Origin: Syntrophales bacterium
GTDB taxonomy: Bacteria > Desulfobacterota > Syntrophia > Syntrophales > UBA2210
Length of the DNA stretch: 11,290 nt
Assembly (NCBI GenBank): GCA_028715865.1
Contig: JAQUQY010000029.1
Span: 1-11,290 of the forward strand
Direction of reading: 5' to 3'
Shown piece by piece: positions 5,563 through 11,290 of the stretch. Positions within the stretch are counted from its first letter, which is position 1, and each line of letters starts with the position of its first letter. The notes below the pieces were generated by a model, which was not told where the DNA came from, searched no databases, and saw only the letters and a list, made by a program, of their open reading frames with translations. Position numbers and translations under genes: made by a program.

Positions 5563-6385
5563 GCAGTCGTTGCTCGAAAGCGGTTCGCCATCGCCCCGGC
5601 TTGACGGGGAAGTTATTCTCTGCAGCTGTCTTGGCGTGGAAAGAATAAGCCTTTACGCCCACGGGGATCGCGTTCTTACGGAGAATGAGCTTGAGCGCTT
5701 CAACCGGGATCTTGAGCGGAGAGTGGAGGGAGAACCCGTCTCCTACATAGTGGGCGGAAAAGAATTCTGGTCCCTGTTTCTTGCAGTTACTAAGGATGTC
5801 CTGATTCCACGCCCGGAAACTGAAACGTTGATCGAGGAAACCCTTGATATAATGAGCATTACTTCAGGGCTGGAGGTGAATATCCTTGAAATCGGGACGG
5901 GAAGCGGAGCCATAAGCATAGCCCTGTGTCGTGAACGCCCGGACATTTTTATTGCAGCCACAGACCTTTCGATAAAAGCCCTTTACCTGGCGCGCCTAAA
6001 CGCCTTTACCCACGGCGTGGGAGACAGGATCTTTTTTCTGTGCGCCGATTTATTCGAGCCCCTTTCGGGAAAATTTGCTATAGTCCTTTCCAATCCTCCC
6101 TATATAACGGAAGACAACTGGAATTCACTGCCCCGTGGAATCAGAGATTTCGAACCGAAGCGGGCACTGGTTGCGGGTACCCGGGGAACCGAGTTTCACT
6201 CCATGCTTATACAGGGTGCGGCATCGGTACTGGTTGACGGAGGATGGCTTATCATGGAGATTGGTGAAGGCCAGCGGATGGAGGTTGAACAACTGCTCAC
6301 TGAATCAAACAGGTACGATCAGTTCCGAACAAGGATGGATATGGCCGGGAAGGAACGTGTTGTGGCCGCGAGAAAAAGGAGTTGA
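5531..6385 (+). CDS. prmC: Release factor glutamine N5-methyltransferase PrmC (HemK)
   Basis: PrmC transfers a methyl group from SAM to the glutamine of the GGQ motif in RF1 and RF2, which speeds peptide release. The 284 residues match the usual length. The N-terminal helical domain that docks the release factor spans about 1-75. The class I methyltransferase fold follows, with IPRPETE (92-98), motif I LEIGTGSGAISIAL (119-132) and the catalytic NPPY (188-191) that binds the substrate glutamine. The ATG at 5531 matches the family start and lies in the right-hand copy of the element's target duplication. Its present ribosome binding site is GGGA within the element's terminal repeat, 7 bases away. 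A GTG at 5495 inside the element would add 12 residues and is less likely. The stop lies 7 bases before murA, whose binding site is within the last prmC codons. Confidence 0.96.
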   Translation: MNVKRVLQEAEQSLLESGSPSPRLDGEVILCSCLGVERISLYAHGDRVLTENELERFNRDLERRVEGEPVSYIVGGKEFWSLFLAVTKDVLIPRPETETLIEETLDIMSITSGLEVNILEIGTGSGAISIALCRERPDIFIAATDLSIKALYLARLNAFTHGVGDRIFFLCADLFEPLSGKFAIVLSNPPYITEDNWNSLPRGIRDFEPKRALVAGTRGTEFHSMLIQGAASVLVDGGWLIMEIGEGQRMEVEQLLTESNRYDQFRTRMDMAGKERVVAARKRS

Positions 6386-6392
6386 TGGCAAA

Positions 6393-7643
6393 GTGGACAA
6401 AATATTGATTGAAGGAGGCGAAAAGCTCAGGGGAGAAGTTTCAGTCAGCGGCGCCAAGAATGCCGCTCTTCCTATCATAGCCTCGTCGCTTCTAACGGAA
6501 GGATCCTGCGTCTTTCACAATGTTCCCGATCTCGTGGACGTAAAGACAATAAAGAAGCTGCTTGTAAGCCTCGGAGCTGCTGTTGAGGCAAAGGGAAACA
6601 CCCTCCAGGTACAGGCAGGAATACAGCAGTGCGAGGCTTCCTATGACCTTGTAAAGACTATGAGAGCTTCCATTCTCGTCCTGGGTCCCCTGGTAGCCCG
6701 CATGGGGCGAGCCAGGGTTTCCCTGCCCGGAGGATGCGCCATCGGAGCCCGCCCCGTCAATCTCCACCTCAAAGCCCTGCAGGCCATGGGCGCCGAAATC
6801 GATCTGCGTGACGGCTACGTGGAGGCTACCACGAAGGGTCTGAAGGGAACAACCATTTTTTTTGACACATCAACGGTTACGGGAACGGAGAATATCATGA
6901 TGGCCGCCGTTCTCGCCCGGGGTACGACAGTGCTGGAGAATGCCGCCAAAGAGCCGGAAGTGGAAAATCTCGCGACAGCTCTCAACGGCATGGGAGCGAA
7001 GATCCGGGGAGCCGGAACGGACGTCATCACCATCGAGGGCGTTACATCCCTTGATTCCGTGGAAGCCTCGATCATTGCTGATCGCGTTGAAGCGGGAACA
7101 TTCATGATCGCCGCCGCAATCACAGGCGGAGACGTTGTAGTCAAGGGGTGTGAACCGAAACATTTGGAAGCTCTCACGGCGAAGCTCCGTGAGGCGGGCG
7201 CTAGTATTGAGATAAACGGAAGCAGTGTGAGGGTCTCGGGCGGCAATTCCGTGCATAGCGTGGACATCACAACACTTCCCTACCCAGGGTTCCCGACGGA
7301 TCTTCAGGCACAAATGATGGCCCTGATGACGGTGGCCATCGGTACCAGCGTCATCCGTGAGACGGTCTTTGAAAACAGGTTCATGCATGTAAACGAGATG
7401 ATGAGGATGGGCGCTGACATAGTGATCGACGGCAACAGGGCCATAGTCAGCGGTGTGAACCGGCTCAGGGGGGCGCCGGTAATGGCCACCGACCTTCGGG
7501 CTTCCGCGTCGCTTGTGCTGGCCGGACTGGTGGCGGAGGGGACGACGGAACTGTCCCGCGTCTACCATATTGATCGGGGCTACGAGCGCATAGAGGAAAA
7601 ACTCTCCCGCCTTGGAGCAAACATCAGGAGGGTCAGGGAATAG
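6393..7643 (+). CDS. murA: UDP-N-acetylglucosamine 1-carboxyvinyltransferase MurA
   Basis: MurA transfers enolpyruvate from PEP to UDP-GlcNAc, the first committed step of peptidoglycan synthesis, in the cytoplasm. The 416 residues match the family (E. coli 419). The substrate-binding K22-N23 pair is in SGAKNAALP. The active-site cysteine is C115 in LPGGCAIGARPVNLHL, so the enzyme should be of the fosfomycin-sensitive cysteine type. The start is a GTG at 6393: the family N-terminus (MDKILIEGG) begins exactly there, and AAGGAG lies 11 bases upstream inside prmC. An out-of-frame ATG overlaps the prmC stop at 6385 and opens only a 7-codon frame ending at 6408. Upstream extension of the frame to 6135 overlaps prmC and is not conserved. 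hisD begins at the very next base. Confidence 0.97.
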   Translation: MDKILIEGGEKLRGEVSVSGAKNAALPIIASSLLTEGSCVFHNVPDLVDVKTIKKLLVSLGAAVEAKGNTLQVQAGIQQCEASYDLVKTMRASILVLGPLVARMGRARVSLPGGCAIGARPVNLHLKALQAMGAEIDLRDGYVEATTKGLKGTTIFFDTSTVTGTENIMMAAVLARGTTVLENAAKEPEVENLATALNGMGAKIRGAGTDVITIEGVTSLDSVEASIIADRVEAGTFMIAAAITGGDVVVKGCEPKHLEALTAKLREAGASIEINGSSVRVSGGNSVHSVDITTLPYPGFPTDLQAQMMALMTVAIGTSVIRETVFENRFMHVNEMMRMGADIVIDGNRAIVSGVNRLRGAPVMATDLRASASLVLAGLVAEGTTELSRVYHIDRGYERIEEKLSRLGANIRRVRE

Positions 7644-8933
7644 ATGAAGATTATCCGATCAAAGTCGAAAACCTTTGAAGCGGAGCTGGAGCGCCTTCTG
7701 AAACGGGGTGAAACAGCTGATAATAATGTACTGCCCGAAGTGGAAAAAATCCTCAGGGACGTTTCCCTTCGTGGCGACGAAGCACTCTTTGAATACGCCA
7801 GGCAATTCGATGACAGCGCAATCGATGCCGGTACGGTCCGGGTGCGTCAAGAGGAAATCGAAGAAGCCTGCGCGTTTGTCGATCCAGAGGACCTGGCGGT
7901 TCTGGAATTTGCGGCCCGTCGGATAGAACAGTTTCACCGGATGCAGCATGTGGAGTCATGGTCCACAGTCGATGAAAATGGAGCTGTGCTGGGCCAGATA
8001 GTTAAGCCCCTGAAGCGGGTCGGCATCTACGCTCCCGGCGGGCTTGCCCCCTATCCGTCAACTGTTCTGATGGCTGCTATTCCCGCGCGCATAGCGGGAG
8101 TTCAGGAAATATTCCTCGTCACGCCCGCGAAAAAGGGAATCGTCAACCCGCTGATAATGGCCGCGGCGAAGATAGCCGGAGTCGATCGCCTGTACCGGGC
8201 GGGAGGTGCCCAGGCCATAGCCGCCCTTGCCTACGGTACCGAATCGATTCCCGCCGTCGACAAAATTGTGGGGCCGGGAAACATATACGTGGCGACGGCA
8301 AAACGGCTGGTTTTCGGGACCGTCGGAATTGACATGATCGCCGGACCCAGCGAAATTCTGATCATTGCCGACGGGTCGGCTTCGCCTGAGCTTGTGGCCG
8401 CGGACCTGCTTTCCCAGGCGGAGCATGACGAGCAGGCGTCATCGGTACTGCTGACGCCGGACGAAGCCCTGGCCGCAAAGGTCGTCGAAGAGATTACCCG
8501 CCAGCTGAAAGAACTGCCCCGGCAGTCCATCGCCTCCGCCTCCCTGGAGAGGTACGGCAGAATCATTGTAACTGTGGATCTGAAAGAAGCCATGGACATC
8601 TCGAACCGATTCGCGCCGGAACACCTGGAACTTATGGTGACCAATCCTTGGGAATTGCTGGACTCTGTTGAAAACGCCTCCGCCGTCTTCCTGGGACACA
8701 ACACCCCCGAAGCAGTGGGTGACTACATGGCCGGCCCCAACCACATCCTCCCCACGGCCCGAACAGCGCGGTTTTCTTCCCCCCTGGGGGTGTACGATTT
8801 CATCAAGAGAACCAGCCTTGTCTCGTGCACTGCCCGGTCCCTCGAAGAAATCGGAGGCGCCGCGGTCCGCTTTGCCTCTCTTGAGGGACTCGAGGCTCAC
8901 GCTTTGTCGGTAAAAAGAAGACTCAAAAACTAA
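7644..8933 (+). CDS. hisD: Histidinol dehydrogenase
   Basis: HisD is a zinc enzyme that oxidises L-histidinol to L-histidine in two NAD-dependent steps, the end of histidine synthesis. The 429 residues match the family. Zinc ligands and catalytic residues are visible: Q258 and H261 in LLSQAEHDEQ, the catalytic pair E326-H327 in NRFAPEHLEL, D360 in VGDYMAGPNH and H419 near the C-terminus. The VGPGNIYVATAKRLVFG (209-225) and AGPSEILI (233-240) signatures are intact. The ATG directly abuts the murA stop (TAGATG), with AGGAGG 12 bases upstream inside murA, so the two are probably translationally coupled. No other his gene is in the window, so the pathway is scattered or continues elsewhere. A stem-loop follows 35 bases after the stop. 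Confidence 0.98.
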   Translation: MKIIRSKSKTFEAELERLLKRGETADNNVLPEVEKILRDVSLRGDEALFEYARQFDDSAIDAGTVRVRQEEIEEACAFVDPEDLAVLEFAARRIEQFHRMQHVESWSTVDENGAVLGQIVKPLKRVGIYAPGGLAPYPSTVLMAAIPARIAGVQEIFLVTPAKKGIVNPLIMAAAKIAGVDRLYRAGGAQAIAALAYGTESIPAVDKIVGPGNIYVATAKRLVFGTVGIDMIAGPSEILIIADGSASPELVAADLLSQAEHDEQASSVLLTPDEALAAKVVEEITRQLKELPRQSIASASLERYGRIIVTVDLKEAMDISNRFAPEHLELMVTNPWELLDSVENASAVFLGHNTPEAVGDYMAGPNHILPTARTARFSSPLGVYDFIKRTSLVSCTARSLEEIGGAAVRFASLEGLEAHALSVKRRLKN

Positions 8934-8968
8934 GGATTCTGAAAAGCTCCTCGCACCAACCTTCAGCC

Positions 8969-9002
8969 AATATTGATGGCTTCGTAAGAAGTCATCAATA
9001 TT
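8969..9002. repeat. 34-base near-perfect palindrome after hisD
   Basis: AATATTGATGGCTTC (8969-8983) and GAAGTCATCAATATT (8988-9002) form a 15-bp stem with one G-T wobble and a GTAA loop. No T run follows, so it is not a standard intrinsic terminator, although it could slow or stop polymerase or protect the 3' end of the murA-hisD transcript. Its form fits a dispersed palindromic (REP-like) repeat. I have an unverified impression that similar palindromes recur in deltaproteobacterial genomes. Confidence 0.6.
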
Positions 9003-9075
9003 AGCGGTATGATTTCGGGACCATTGTTCTCAGCAGCAGGAACATTTTCCCACAGCGGTTTATCCATAAATTATC

Positions 9076-9103
9076 TTGACAAATTCACCGCTTTGTTTAG
9101 AAT
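9076..9103 (+). promoter_or_regulatory. Sigma-70 promoter for tRNA-Gly
   Basis: A perfect -35 box TTGACA (9076-9081) is followed after 16 bases by TAGAAT (9098-9103), five of six matches to the -10 consensus. The tRNA begins 33 bases further on. This is the best promoter match in the window. It would drive the tRNA and, if transcription reads past the terminator at 9273-9297, the rimP-nusA-infB genes. Confidence 0.8.
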
Positions 9104-9135
9104 CGTGCATCCTGTTATTGGAACGACGGGCTCAG

Positions 9136-9212
<77 letters not shown>

Positions 9213-9245
9213 TTTTCGTTGCAATGCCAATGGTTTTTATGATAG

Positions 9246-9264
9246 GAATTTCGACAAGAAATTC
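9246..9264 (+). other. Small perfect hairpin between tRNA-Gly and the terminator
   Basis: GAATTTC (9246-9252) and GAAATTC (9258-9264) form a perfect 7-bp AT-rich stem with a GACAA loop, 8 bases before the terminator stem. It might be an RNA processing site between the tRNA and the mRNA, as RNase III or RNase E cuts in tRNA-mRNA operons, but nothing else supports this. Confidence 0.35.
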
Positions 9265-9272
9265 ACTTGATT

Positions 9273-9297
9273 AAAAGTGGGCCCCGCCCACTTTTTT
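9273..9297 (+). terminator. Intrinsic terminator or attenuator before rimP
   Basis: AAAAGTGGGC (9273-9282) pairs perfectly with GCCCACTTTT (9286-9295) around a CCC loop, and the T run covers 9292-9297. It is a strong rho-independent terminator shape. It ends only 20 bases before the rimP start, which leaves no room for a separate promoter after it. Any transcript of rimP must therefore pass through it, which makes it an attenuator unless rimP has a promoter upstream that I did not recognise. Confidence 0.85.
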
Positions 9298-9317
9298 CAT
9301 TTACGGTTTTGGTGATA

Positions 9318-9791
9318 ATGGCAGCGGGAACTTACGGAGCGCGAATCCGAGAAATTATTGAACCGGTTGTTGAATCGGAAGGGCTGGAACTGATCGACGT
9401 GGAGTGTCACCGTGGAAAAGCCCGCTGGCTTGTGAGGATTTATATCGATTGCGAAAGGGGAGTTAACGTCGATGACTGCGCCAAGGTGAGCCACCTGGCG
9501 GGGGATGTTCTTTCCGTATACGATGTTCCACCCGGACCTTATGACCTGGAGGTGTCTTCACCGGGGCTGGACCGTCCCCTTGTCAGGGACAAGGACTTCG
9601 TGGCCTGCCTGGGGAAAACCGTTAAAATCAGGACCCGGGACAGTATTGATGGGCGAAAGAATTTCAAGGGATGCCTCGTCGATTATGTCGCCGAGGAGGC
9701 TGGCAGGGTCATCGTTGTTGATATTGAGGGGAAACACTACCGCATACCCCGGAATTTGATTGACAGGGCAAACCTTAAATATGAACCGTGA
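9318..9791 (+). CDS. rimP: Ribosome maturation factor RimP
   Basis: RimP binds the free 30S subunit and assists its late assembly. The 157 residues match the family. The N-terminal alpha/beta domain carries LELIDVEC and the hallmark YDLEVSSPGLDRPL (75-88). The C-terminal SH3-like barrel follows, ending in IPRNLIDRANLKYEP. The ATG at 9318 gives the conserved start region. The frame extends upstream to 9267 only by reading through the terminator hairpin, so that extension is rejected. The ribosome binding site is poor: GGTGA lies just 2 bases from the ATG, and GTG (9312) and TTG (9309) are minor alternatives. The gene is the first of the conserved rimP-nusA-infB series, and 65 bases separate it from nusA. 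Confidence 0.96.
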   Translation: MAAGTYGARIREIIEPVVESEGLELIDVECHRGKARWLVRIYIDCERGVNVDDCAKVSHLAGDVLSVYDVPPGPYDLEVSSPGLDRPLVRDKDFVACLGKTVKIRTRDSIDGRKNFKGCLVDYVAEEAGRVIVVDIEGKHYRIPRNLIDRANLKYEP

Positions 9792-9824
9792 CAACGGGAT
9801 AAAAATATGCACTATGCGGCTTTT

Positions 9825-9854
9825 AGATATAGTGTCTATCTTGGAGGATACACT
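9825..9854 (+). promoter_or_regulatory. Competing short stems around the nusA ribosome binding site
   Basis: AGTGT (9831-9835) can pair with ACACT (9850-9854), which would place the GGAGG binding site (9843-9847) in the loop. Alternatively AGATA (9825-9829) pairs with TATCT (9837-9841) and leaves the site free. Both stems are only 5 bp, so this may be chance. NusA genes are known to be autoregulated in some bacteria, but no such mechanism can be shown here. Confidence 0.2.
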
Positions 9855-9856
9855 CA

Positions 9857-11155
9857 ATGGGACCAGACCTGAAACGTCTTATTGATCAGCTGGGAAAGGA
9901 AAAGGGGATCGATCGGGGTATCATTGTCGAAGCCCTTGAGACGGCCGTGTTGACGGCCGCCAAAAAGAAAATGGGGCAGGATCTGGACCTTGAGGCAGCC
10001 TATAACGACGACATAGGCGAAGTTGAAGTGTTTCAGTTCAAAACAGTTGTGAATGAGGTTCTGCATCCCGACACACAGATATCGCTGGAAGAAGCCCGGG
10101 CTTCCCTGGACGAGGGAGCGGAGCTTGGCGACAGCCTGGGAATGAAAATAGAAACTAACACTTTCGGCCGTATAGGAGTGCAGGCGGCAAAGCAGATCAT
10201 CATACAGAAAGTCAAGGACGCCGAAAGGGACATAGTCTACGAAGAGTTCAAGGATCGCAAGGGAGATCTGGCAAATGGTTCTGTTCAGCGTTTTGAGGGC
10301 GGAAACATTATAGTGAATCTTGGAAGGGCTGAGGGGATTATCCCCACGTCGGAACAGATCAACCGGGAAACCTTCAAGCGTGGGGAGCGCATCAGGGCCT
10401 ATATACTGGACGTCAAGCGCATATCTAAGGGTCCCCAGATAATCCTGTCCCGGACTCATCCCTCTTTTATCAAGTGCCTCTTCGAACTTGAAGTCCCTGA
10501 AATATCTGAAGGCTTTATCGAGATCGTTAACGTGGCCAGAGAGCCCGGCTACCGATCGAAAATAGCCGTGCGAACGAAGGATAGAGACATCGATCCCGTG
10601 GGAGCCTGCGTGGGGATGAGAGGCTCCCGGGTTCAGGGGGTTGTTCAGGAATTACGGGGAGAAAAAATTGACATTGTTCCATACGCCGACAATCCCGTTT
10701 CCTATGTCTGCAGCGCCCTTTCTCCAGCAAAGGTTGATCGCGTATTTATCGATGAGGAGGGACGGTCCATAGAAGTAGTTGTTCCCGATGACCAGCTTTC
10801 TCTCGCAATAGGCAAGAACGGCCAGAACGTCAGGCTTGCCGCCCGCCTTACGGGCTGGAAAATAGATGTGAAAAGTGGCTCCTCCGTTGATGAGCAGCAG
10901 GCAGAGGCTATCAATTCGCTGCAGCAAATACCGGGAGTGGACGCCACTTCGGCCGAGATTCTTTTCAACCAGGGGTTCAAGACGATTCCCATGATCGCTT
11001 CGGCTGACCCAGAGGTACTGGGGGCAGCCCTGAAGGTAACCACTGAAAAAGCCGCTTCATGGATCGCCCAGGCATCCCGGTTCGATGATACCGAATCTGA
11101 AACCGAAAATGAAGACAGTGGAGGCGGGGAAAAGGACGAAGTACCGGCGGAGTAG
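9857..11155 (+). CDS. nusA: Transcription termination/antitermination factor NusA
   Basis: NusA binds RNA polymerase near the RNA exit channel and modulates pausing, intrinsic termination and antitermination. The 432 residues contain the N-terminal polymerase-binding domain (about 1-130), the S1 domain (about 136-200, with VNLGRAEGIIP), KH1 with GMRGSR (253-258) and KH2 with LAIGKNGQNVRLAARLTGW (316-334). A single helix-hairpin-helix-like C-terminal module (about 345-410) is followed by an acidic Glu/Asp/Gly tail. It is shorter than E. coli NusA (495), which has two C-terminal acidic repeats. The ATG at 9857 has GGAGG 9 bases upstream. It lies between rimP and infB; the ylxR and ylxQ genes that sit between nusA and infB in many bacteria are absent. 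Confidence 0.98.
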   Translation: MGPDLKRLIDQLGKEKGIDRGIIVEALETAVLTAAKKKMGQDLDLEAAYNDDIGEVEVFQFKTVVNEVLHPDTQISLEEARASLDEGAELGDSLGMKIETNTFGRIGVQAAKQIIIQKVKDAERDIVYEEFKDRKGDLANGSVQRFEGGNIIVNLGRAEGIIPTSEQINRETFKRGERIRAYILDVKRISKGPQIILSRTHPSFIKCLFELEVPEISEGFIEIVNVAREPGYRSKIAVRTKDRDIDPVGACVGMRGSRVQGVVQELRGEKIDIVPYADNPVSYVCSALSPAKVDRVFIDEEGRSIEVVVPDDQLSLAIGKNGQNVRLAARLTGWKIDVKSGSSVDEQQAEAINSLQQIPGVDATSAEILFNQGFKTIPMIASADPEVLGAALKVTTEKAASWIAQASRFDDTESETENEDSGGGEKDEVPAE

Positions 11156-11158
11156 GTC

Positions 11159-11206
11159 ATGTTTGCAAGAAGCCTCCCAATTGAGAGCATGAGCAGGAGT
11201 TTCTAG
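11159..11206 (+). CDS. 15-codon small reading frame between nusA and infB
   Basis: An ATG 3 bases after the nusA stop opens MFARSLPIESMSRSF, ending at TAG 11204-11206, one base before the infB ATG. GGAG (11150-11153), overlapping the nusA stop, lies 5 bases before it. A ribosome ending here would be placed on the infB start, so it could couple nusA and infB translation. Its short length makes chance quite possible, and no conserved peptide is known to me. Confidence 0.2.
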   Translation: MFARSLPIESMSRSF

Positions 11207-11207
11207 A

Positions 11208-11290
11208 ATGTCAAAAACCAGAGTTTACGAATTGGCCAGAGAACTCGCCCTGGAGACCAAGGAGCTGATAAGCCGACTTGAAAAGATCGG
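11208..11290 (+). CDS. infB: Translation initiation factor IF-2, N-terminus only
   Basis: The window ends 27 codons into the gene. IF2 is the GTPase that brings initiator tRNA to the 30S subunit and promotes subunit joining. The visible residues, MSKTRVYELARELALETKEL followed by ISRLEKIG, are the IF2_N helical domain typical of the start of bacterial IF2. AGGAG (11195-11199) lies 8 bases before the ATG. The gene follows nusA after 52 bases, the normal operon order. Confidence 0.95.
   Translation, partial: MSKTRVYELARELALETKELISRLEKI

Noticed and set aside
6135..6392. Upstream extension of the murA frame
   Set aside because: It lies wholly within prmC in another frame; MurA homology begins exactly at the GTG at 6393.
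6870..7568. 232-codon frame antisense to murA
   Set aside because: Shadow of the strongly conserved murA frame; no recognisable domain and no ribosome binding site. Similar antisense frames over fkbM, hisD and nusA were dismissed for the same reason.
9267..9317. TTG start extending rimP by 17 residues
   Set aside because: It would translate the terminator hairpin and T run; RimP homology and usual length fit the ATG at 9318.

Overview
The window looks like chromosomal core DNA of a Gram-negative bacterium, most probably a deltaproteobacterium (Desulfobacterota, Syntrophus/Smithella-like). This is inferred from the gene order rho - rpmE - prfA - prmC - murA - hisD, from the protein sequences and from moderate GC. 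No marker gene fixes the lineage.

Layout. (1) 1-777 holds pgeF (YfiH/laccase-domain family), probably missing its first codons. (2) 1537-806, on the minus strand, is a lone FkbM-type methyltransferase converging on pgeF. (3) 1538-2376 is an 839-base gap with inverted repeats, a possible decayed reading frame and the rho leader. (4) 2377-8933, all on the plus strand, carries rho, rpmE (L31), prfA (RF1), prmC (the methyltransferase that modifies release factors), murA and hisD. prmC-murA-hisD are packed with 0-7 base gaps. (5) 8934-9317 carries a strong stem-loop, a sigma-70 promoter, tRNA-Gly(CCC) and an intrinsic terminator. (6) 9318-11290 is rimP - nusA - infB (infB cut by the window end). 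The tRNA-rimP-nusA-infB order parallels the E. coli metY-rimP-nusA-infB operon.

Functionally the window is about gene-expression machinery: transcription termination and antitermination (Rho, NusA), ribosome parts and maturation (L31, RimP), peptide release (RF1 and PrmC) and initiation (IF2). Cell-wall (MurA) and histidine (HisD) genes share the prmC unit.

The main unexpected find is a pair of diverged, non-autonomous, MITE-like elements. Copy B (5359-5530, 172 bp) has terminal inverted repeats and a perfect 6-bp flanking duplication, ATGAAT. That duplication contains the start codon of prmC. The insertion therefore landed on the prmC start, regenerated it, and left the original ribosome binding site driving a 69-codon reading frame that runs through the element and overlaps prmC. 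Copy A (3628-3811) lies directly after the rho stop codon. Other points of interest are a hairpin sequence shared by the rho and prfA leaders, and a terminator sitting 20 bases before the rimP start that must act as an attenuator if the tRNA promoter feeds the operon. I see no CRISPR array, defence system or intact transposase.
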